This document shows positions 59,692-64,000 of a DNA stretch of 64,000 bases, in pieces. The DNA is from Rhodococcus qingshengii. Lineage in GTDB: Bacteria; Actinomycetota; Actinomycetes; Mycobacteriales; Mycobacteriaceae. Where the stretch lies: the NCBI RefSeq assembly GCF_021025955.1, contig NZ_JAJNCL010000017.1, positions 1 to 64,000 on the forward strand, written 5' to 3'. Below the pieces are notes generated by a model. The model saw only the letters and a program-made list of their open reading frames with translations, was not told where the DNA came from and made no database searches. Every line of letters starts with the position of its first letter. Position 1 is the first letter of the stretch. A program made the translations under genes and the position numbers.

Positions 59692-60102
59692 ATGACCGCC
59701 ACTTCGGAACCTCGTTCGACGATCATCTGGCCGACACTGCGCTACCTCGACGCCCGATCGGCAATCCACTTTCTGGTGAGCACCTTCGGTTTCGTGGAGA
59801 AGGCCGTCTACGGAGAGGGTGACGTGGTCGACCACGCCCAACTCGACTGGCCCGGCGGTGGCGGCATCATGCTGGGTTCCCCGCGGACCGATTCGGCGAT
59901 CGCCGGCCTACCACCCGGAATCGGTTCGGTGTACATCGTGGTGGACGACGCAGACGCCGCCGATGCACTCTACGAACGCGCTGTCGCTGCCGGTGCCACG
60001 ATCACGCAGGGATTGCGCGACGAAGACTACGGTTCGCGAGGTTTCACCTGCCGTGATCCAGAAGGTGTGTACTGGAGTTTCGTGACGTACGCGGGGGAGT
60101 AG
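59692..60102 (+). CDS. VOC-family (glyoxalase/bleomycin-resistance fold) protein
   Basis: This 136-residue protein has a duplicated beta-alpha-beta-beta-beta pattern; PTLRYLDARSAIHFLVSTFGF and a later GFTCRDPEGVYWSF resemble extradiol-dioxygenase or glyoxalase-like proteins. A metal-ligand Glu near the end (DPEG) is in the usual place. No substrate can be named. It is convergent with the GST gene, only 12 bp apart. Confidence 0.82.
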   Translation: MTATSEPRSTIIWPTLRYLDARSAIHFLVSTFGFVEKAVYGEGDVVDHAQLDWPGGGGIMLGSPRTDSAIAGLPPGIGSVYIVVDDADAADALYERAVAAGATITQGLRDEDYGSRGFTCRDPEGVYWSFVTYAGE

Positions 60103-60114
60103 CGTCGCCCCGAT

Positions 60115-61149
60115 CTATCTGGTGGCCCAGTGCTGCGCTGGAACCACTTCCGACGGGATGGGCGGATGAGGCGGTGTGCCGTCCCCGAACGGTCGGCCGC
60201 CCAACTGTTCGCGGCCGTGTGGTTCGAGCCAGTGCGTCAATTCCGGTCCCTTGGGCACGATTCCGGAGGGATTGATCTCGGAATGCACGATGTAGTAGTG
60301 AGCTTTGATCTGTGTGAAGTCGATGGTGTCACCGAATCCGGGAGTCTGGAACAGATCGCGCGCGTAGTCCCACAGCACCGGCATCTCGCTGAGTTTGCTT
60401 CTGTTGCACTTGAAGTGGCCGTGATAGACGGGATCGAATCGCGCCAGTGTCGTGAACAGGCGTACGTCAGCTTCGGTGATGGTGTCGCCTACCAGGAAGC
60501 GTTGCCGCGCAAGACGTTCGGTGAGCCAATCGAGACGGGCGAACAGCGTGTCGTATGCCTCGTCGTAGGCCTGCTGTGAACCGGCGAACCCGCAGCGGTA
60601 GACGCCGTTGTTCACGTCGCGGAACACGTACTCGTCTACTTCGTCGATCTCGTTTCGCAGAGGCTCCGGGTACAGATCCGGAGCACCTTCGCGGTGGTAC
60701 TTCTTCCACTGCGTCGAGAAGTCGAGGGTGATCTGTGGGTAGTCGTTCGTGACCACCTTGCCCGTGGAGATCTCCACCATGGCGGGTACCGTGATTCCCC
60801 TGGGGTAGTCGGGATCTCGGGCGAAGTACGCGTCCTGTAGTCGTGGGATCTTCAGTACCGGATCGACGCCACCGGGATCGAGATCGAAGGTCCAGCTTCG
60901 CTTGTCGTGGACCGGACCGCAGATGCCCATCGACAGTACGTCTTCGAGGCCGAGCAGGCGGCGGACGATGATGGCGCGGTTTGCCCAGGGGCAGGCACGC
61001 GCCACGATCAACCGGTATCGCCCCGGTTCGACGGGGTAACCGTCGCGACCGTCCTCGGTGATCCGGGTCTGGATGTAGTTGGTGTCGCGCTTGAATTCAC
61101 GACCCTCTTCGACGAATGTCGGTTCGCTCGCGCCATCTTCCGTACTCAT
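60115..61149 (-). CDS. Xi-class glutathione-transferase family protein (glutathionyl-hydroquinone reductase type)
   Basis: This 344-residue enzyme belongs to the Xi-class (YqjG/ECM4) family. The N-terminal thioredoxin-like part has the catalytic Cys53 in ARACPWANR, the C-P-W motif of hydroquinone reductases, and the C-terminal helical part has the GDTITEADVRLFTTLARFD motif. Actinobacteria use mycothiol instead of glutathione, so a thiol other than glutathione may serve. ATG 61149 follows AGAGGAA at 7 nt. It lies 23 bp after the GNAT gene in the same orientation. Confidence 0.88.
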   Translation of the reverse strand: MSTEDGASEPTFVEEGREFKRDTNYIQTRITEDGRDGYPVEPGRYRLIVARACPWANRAIIVRRLLGLEDVLSMGICGPVHDKRSWTFDLDPGGVDPVLKIPRLQDAYFARDPDYPRGITVPAMVEISTGKVVTNDYPQITLDFSTQWKKYHREGAPDLYPEPLRNEIDEVDEYVFRDVNNGVYRCGFAGSQQAYDEAYDTLFARLDWLTERLARQRFLVGDTITEADVRLFTTLARFDPVYHGHFKCNRSKLSEMPVLWDYARDLFQTPGFGDTIDFTQIKAHYYIVHSEINPSGIVPKGPELTHWLEPHGREQLGGRPFGDGTPPHPPIPSEVVPAQHWATR

Positions 61150-61172
61150 CTGCGGTTCCTCTCGTTCGAGTG

Positions 61173-61862
61173 TCAACTGGGCAGGTGCACGTGTACCCGA
61201 GCGTATGCCCCCAGAACGTCGAATTTGGCTTTACGTGGAAGCGTTGCGCTGATCGCGCTGCCCCGACTCGTGCGTAGTTGTGGGATCAATCCCGAATCCA
61301 GTGCGTCCTCCGCGGCCAGAAGTGTTACTCCGCAGCCGATTCCGCGCCGGCGGTGCGCTGGGGCTGTCAGGGTCGTGAGATCTGCCACGAAACCTTGGAA
61401 TTCGGAGTACGCCGCGCATCCGAGTACCTCGTTGTCATCGGTGAGTGCGGTGAACCACCGCGTGCGGGTCTCGAGGTCGGCGGTGGTGCTGTCGTCGGGT
61501 GGGCACAGAGCGGCAACGGCGAGGGCGTCGTCGACCTCGTGGGAGATCAACAATTGTTCCTCTGGTGGTGTCTCGGTGTAGTCGCCGAGGAAAGCGAGGT
61601 CGACGGGTCCGGTGATTCGGCCGCCATGATCGCCGGTGATGTCGAGTAGACGCGCAGGTTGTAGTAGCGCTTCGACGGAGATGTCCGCCGTGCGCTCGAT
61701 GAACCACTGTGGTCCGACAATCGCGCCACCGCCGGCCAGGTCCAGCACGTGGATGTCGGCGCCTACCACTCTGGCGGTGTGTGCTGGTCGCAACGCGGAG
61801 TCGCCGAGGCCCAGTTCGCGTGCCCATGCGAGTCGGATGATGTCGAGGTGATGATCGTCCAC
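61173..61862 (-). CDS. GNAT-family N-acetyltransferase
   Basis: This 229-residue protein has the GNAT acetyl-CoA site at residues about 175-190 (APAHRRRGIGCGVTLLAAEDAL, R/Q-x-x-G-x-G/A form). The N-terminal half is less conserved and may be a substrate domain. The GTG start at 61862 follows a TAGCCT box by 7 nt, so it is probably leaderless. It may be cotranscribed with the Xi-GST gene. The target is unknown. Confidence 0.78.
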   Translation of the reverse strand: MDDHHLDIIRLAWARELGLGDSALRPAHTARVVGADIHVLDLAGGGAIVGPQWFIERTADISVEALLQPARLLDITGDHGGRITGPVDLAFLGDYTETPPEEQLLISHEVDDALAVAALCPPDDSTTADLETRTRWFTALTDDNEVLGCAAYSEFQGFVADLTTLTAPAHRRRGIGCGVTLLAAEDALDSGLIPQLRTSRGSAISATLPRKAKFDVLGAYARVHVHLPS

Positions 61863-61869
61863 TCGCTAC

Positions 61870-61875
61870 AGGCTA
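61870..61875 (-). promoter_or_regulatory. -10 box of the GNAT gene, leaderless type
   Basis: On the minus strand TAGCCT ends 7 nt before the GTG start, with no ribosome-binding site. It drives the GNAT and GST genes away from padR. Confidence 0.45.
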
Positions 61876-61927
61876 GTCCGGTTCGAGCGGGTTGATCGAG
61901 ATGGCCGAAGGTCGTATATTCCATGTG

Positions 61928-61960
61928 GACTATTTCGCGTGGAATAGTCAAGAAATAGTC
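61928..61960. promoter_or_regulatory. Putative PadR operator
   Basis: GACTATT (61928-61934) and AATAGTC (61943-61949) form a dyad with an 8-bp spacer, and a second AATAGTC follows at 61954-61960. The cluster lies between a TATATT -10-like hexamer (61914-61919) and the padR start, where a PadR repressor would block transcription. Confidence 0.5.
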
Positions 61961-61988
61961 AATTGCGGCCTGTCAGGGAGGGGGACTC

Positions 61989-62612
61989 ATGGGTGACGTG
62001 TCACTGACGCCTTTGGGAATCACCGTTCTGGGCCTGCTGTCCGAGCGTTCGATGCACCCGTACGAGATGTATCAACTCGCCTCGGTTCGACGGGGCGATC
62101 AGCTGGTGAAGATCAAGCCGGGATCGCTCTATCACACGGTCTCCCGGCTGGAGAAGCAGGAATTGCTGGCTTCGATCGGGACCGATCGTGAGGGCAATCG
62201 ACCGGAACGGACGACGTACGAGATCACCGCCCGAGGCCGTGATGCTCTCGAGCACCAACTACGTGAGATGTTGGCGGTTCCGGTGCGGGAGTATCCGCGG
62301 TTGCCGCTCGCGCTCGCCGAAATGCACAACCTCTCCGCATCGACTGCGTGTCAGATGCTTCGGATCCGTCTCGCACACCTCGACAAGACGATTGCGAAAT
62401 TCGAGGTCGACTACGAAGCGGTGAAGGCCGCGGAAAAACCACGAATCTTCACGGTGGGTGCGGACTACGCCCACGCACTCACGATCGCCGAAAGAGAGTG
62501 GATCGGCGCGTTGGTGACAGACATCGAGAGCGGCGAAATGCCCTGGCTCTCACAAGAACTTCTCGACCGGCTGGCCGGCTCCGCAGGCTCGTCCGCACTA
62601 CCTAAGGACTGA
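61989..62612 (+). CDS. PadR-family transcriptional regulator
   Basis: This 207-residue PadR regulator has an N-terminal winged helix (LTPLGITVLGLLSERSMHPYEMYQLA, KPGSLYHTVSRLEKQELL, TYEITARGRDALE) and a C-terminal helical dimerisation domain. PadR proteins commonly repress an adjacent efflux pump and respond to its substrates. The downstream MFS pump starts 2 bp after the stop, and operator-like repeats precede the gene. ATG 61989 follows GGGAGGGGGA by about 4 nt. Confidence 0.92.
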   Translation: MGDVSLTPLGITVLGLLSERSMHPYEMYQLASVRRGDQLVKIKPGSLYHTVSRLEKQELLASIGTDREGNRPERTTYEITARGRDALEHQLREMLAVPVREYPRLPLALAEMHNLSASTACQMLRIRLAHLDKTIAKFEVDYEAVKAAEKPRIFTVGADYAHALTIAEREWIGALVTDIESGEMPWLSQELLDRLAGSAGSSALPKD

Positions 62613-62614
62613 AG

Positions 62615-64000
62615 ATGGAAAAGCAGGTCAATCCCTGGCACGCGCTGTGGGCGCTGTGTATCGGGTTCTTCATGATTCTGGTGGACAGCACCATCGTTGC
62701 TGTCGCCAACCCTGCGATCATGGAGGACCTCGGCACCGACATCAACAAGGTCGTCTGGGTCACCAGCGCGTACCTGCTGGCGTACGCGGTGCCGCTGCTC
62801 GTCACCGGCCGACTCGGTGACAGGTTCGGACCGAAGAACCTGTACATGATCGGCCTCGTACTGTTCACCGGCGCATCACTGTGGTGTGGTCTGTCCGGCA
62901 GCGTCGAGATGCTCATCGTGGCAAGGGCTTTCCAGGGCTTCGGTGCCGCAATGATGACTCCGCAGACCATGGCGGTCATCACGCGCACCTTCGCGCCGAA
63001 CAAGCGTGGTGCCGCAATGGGCCTGTGGGGCGCCGTTGCCGGCGTTGCGACGCTGGTCGGTCCGCTTGCCGGTGGTGTGTTGGTCGACAATCTCGGCTGG
63101 GAATGGATCTTCATCGTCAACGTCCCGGTTGGTGTCATCGCTTTCCTGCTCGCCTGGAAGCTGGTTCCGTCGCTGCCGACGAGCGAGCACAAGTTCGACA
63201 TCCCCGGCGTGATCCTCAGCGCCGCAGGCATGTTCCTGCTCGTGTTCGGAATCCAGGAAGGCAGTTCGTACGACTGGAACGGATTCGTCTGGAGTCTGAT
63301 CGGCGCCGGTGTGGTGTTGCTCGCGGTGTTCGTGTTCTACCAGTCGCGCAACAAGAACGAGCCGTTGCTTCCCCTCGAACTCTTCAAGGACCGCAACTTC
63401 TCACTCGCCAATGTCGCCATCACCGCGATGGGCTTCGCGATCACGTCGATGGTCCTTCCGCTGATGTTCTACACCCAGGCAGTTCGCGGACTCTCCCCGA
63501 CGCAGTCGGCGCTCCTCCTCGTTCCGATGGCCGTGCTGACCGGCATCTTTGCCCCGATCATCGGCAAGCTCGTCGACAAGACGCATCCACGCTACATTGC
63601 GGGCACCGGCTTCCTGCTGTTCGCGATCGCCCTGGGCTGGCTGGCACTGGTGATGTCTCCCGACGTCGCGATCTGGGAACTGCTTCTGCCGATCGGTCTG
63701 ATCGGCTTCGCCAACGCGTGCATCTGGTCTCCGCTCGCGGCCACCGCCACACATAACCTGCCTCCGATGCAGGCGGGCGCGGGCGCCGGCGTCTACAACA
63801 CCACCAGGCAGGTGGGTGCGGTTCTCGGCAGCGCTGCGATCGGCGCTCTGATCACCGCGCGATTGGCTGCCCAGGGTCTGACCGGCGGTAGTTCCGAAGC
63901 CGGGGTGGGTCACCTACCCGAGTTCGTCCGTGAACCGTTCAGCACGGCGATGTCGGAGTCGATCTGGCTGCCCGCAGGTGTGCTGCTCATCGGTTTCGTC
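62615..64000 (+). CDS. DHA2-family MFS multidrug efflux transporter (partial, 3' end outside window)
   Basis: The first 462 codons are in the window. This is a 14-helix DHA2 (EmrB/QacA) pump: motif A GRLGDRFGPKN near residue 65, motif D1 in LVDSTIVAVANPAI near 22-36, and motif C in GAVAGVATLVGPLAGG near 140. The PadR regulator is immediately upstream (2 bp), so the pair forms a regulated efflux unit. Substrates of this family include cationic dyes and drugs; none can be assigned. The gene runs past base 64000 with no stop. Confidence 0.9.
   Translation, partial: MEKQVNPWHALWALCIGFFMILVDSTIVAVANPAIMEDLGTDINKVVWVTSAYLLAYAVPLLVTGRLGDRFGPKNLYMIGLVLFTGASLWCGLSGSVEMLIVARAFQGFGAAMMTPQTMAVITRTFAPNKRGAAMGLWGAVAGVATLVGPLAGGVLVDNLGWEWIFIVNVPVGVIAFLLAWKLVPSLPTSEHKFDIPGVILSAAGMFLLVFGIQEGSSYDWNGFVWSLIGAGVVLLAVFVFYQSRNKNEPLLPLELFKDRNFSLANVAITAMGFAITSMVLPLMFYTQAVRGLSPTQSALLLVPMAVLTGIFAPIIGKLVDKTHPRYIAGTGFLLFAIALGWLALVMSPDVAIWELLLPIGLIGFANACIWSPLAATATHNLPPMQAGAGAGVYNTTRQVGAVLGSAAIGALITARLAAQGLTGGSSEAGVGHLPEFVREPFSTAMSESIWLPAGVLLIGFV

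Noticed and set aside
1-64000. tRNA, rRNA, insertion sequence, prophage or attachment sites
   Set aside because: No cloverleaf with CCA-like end, transposase motif, integrase, or phage structural gene was recognised in any frame read.

Overview
The window is about 64 kb of high-GC actinobacterial chromosome. Gene content and order point to Rhodococcus, probably the R. erythropolis/qingshengii clade; the genus is inferred from protein resemblance and synteny, not from a search. The backbone follows the Mycobacterium tuberculosis Rv1201c-Rv1248c interval (known gene order, recalled from memory): dapD-dapE, a LOG-family gene, fadD6, folP2-gpgS, a DivIVA-domain gene, tagA, a DUF3117 gene, glgM/glgC, an O-methyltransferase, sigE-rseA-htrA-tatB, mrp, lytic transglycosylase genes, DUF1003 and MgtE-N/CBS genes, a CoA-ester lyase, a stress-protein gene, lpqY-sugABC, corA and finally kgd.

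Layout. 1-2254: end of an ABC-2 exporter (ATPase tail plus permease) and an amino-acid permease. 2254-10776: lysine/peptidoglycan precursor genes, two LOG-type genes, fatty acyl-CoA synthetase, glucosylglycerate synthesis and alkylation repair. 10891-14888: rRNA methyltransferase and the glycogen/maltose-1-phosphate pair glgM/glgC, transcribed divergently. 14994-18248: the SigE envelope-stress module. 18312-23843: a minus-strand block with Mrp, two tandem secreted transglycosylases, a DUF1003 membrane protein and a soluble MgtE-N/CBS protein. 23917-30231: CoA-ester lyase, a stress protein, the trehalose importer LpqY-SugABC and a small exported protein. 30358-34973: an accessory block absent from the tuberculosis synteny (orphan histidine kinase, AlkZ-like glycosylase, ParB-like protein, phosphoesterase, SUFU-like protein). 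35025-40321: SRPBCC protein, CorA, PHP phosphoesterase, MarC, a small membrane protein and malic enzyme. 40393-44942: an osmoprotectant (choline/betaine type) ABC importer with a divergent second binding protein. 44994-49084: hydrolase, SDR, Baeyer-Villiger-type monooxygenase and TetR. 49156-56911: Kgd and a giant fused ABC exporter. 56948-64000: a second ABC-2 system, EcsC, VOC, Xi-class GST, GNAT, and a PadR-MFS efflux pair cut by the window edge.

Regulation visible in the sequence: at least ten genes have a TANNNT -10 box 6-8 nt upstream of the start codon and probably make leaderless mRNAs, including both glgM and glgC with mirror-image promoters. A 19-bp direct repeat of MprA-box form precedes sigE. 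TATTGA palindromes lie between the monooxygenase and tetR, and AATAGTC repeats precede padR. Four clear hairpin terminators were found. The least explained features are a folded 80-nt intergenic element between two paralogous osmoprotectant-binding proteins, and a 29-bp tandem repeat whose copies hold the stop codons of two convergent genes. No tRNA, rRNA, insertion sequence, prophage or CRISPR array was seen.
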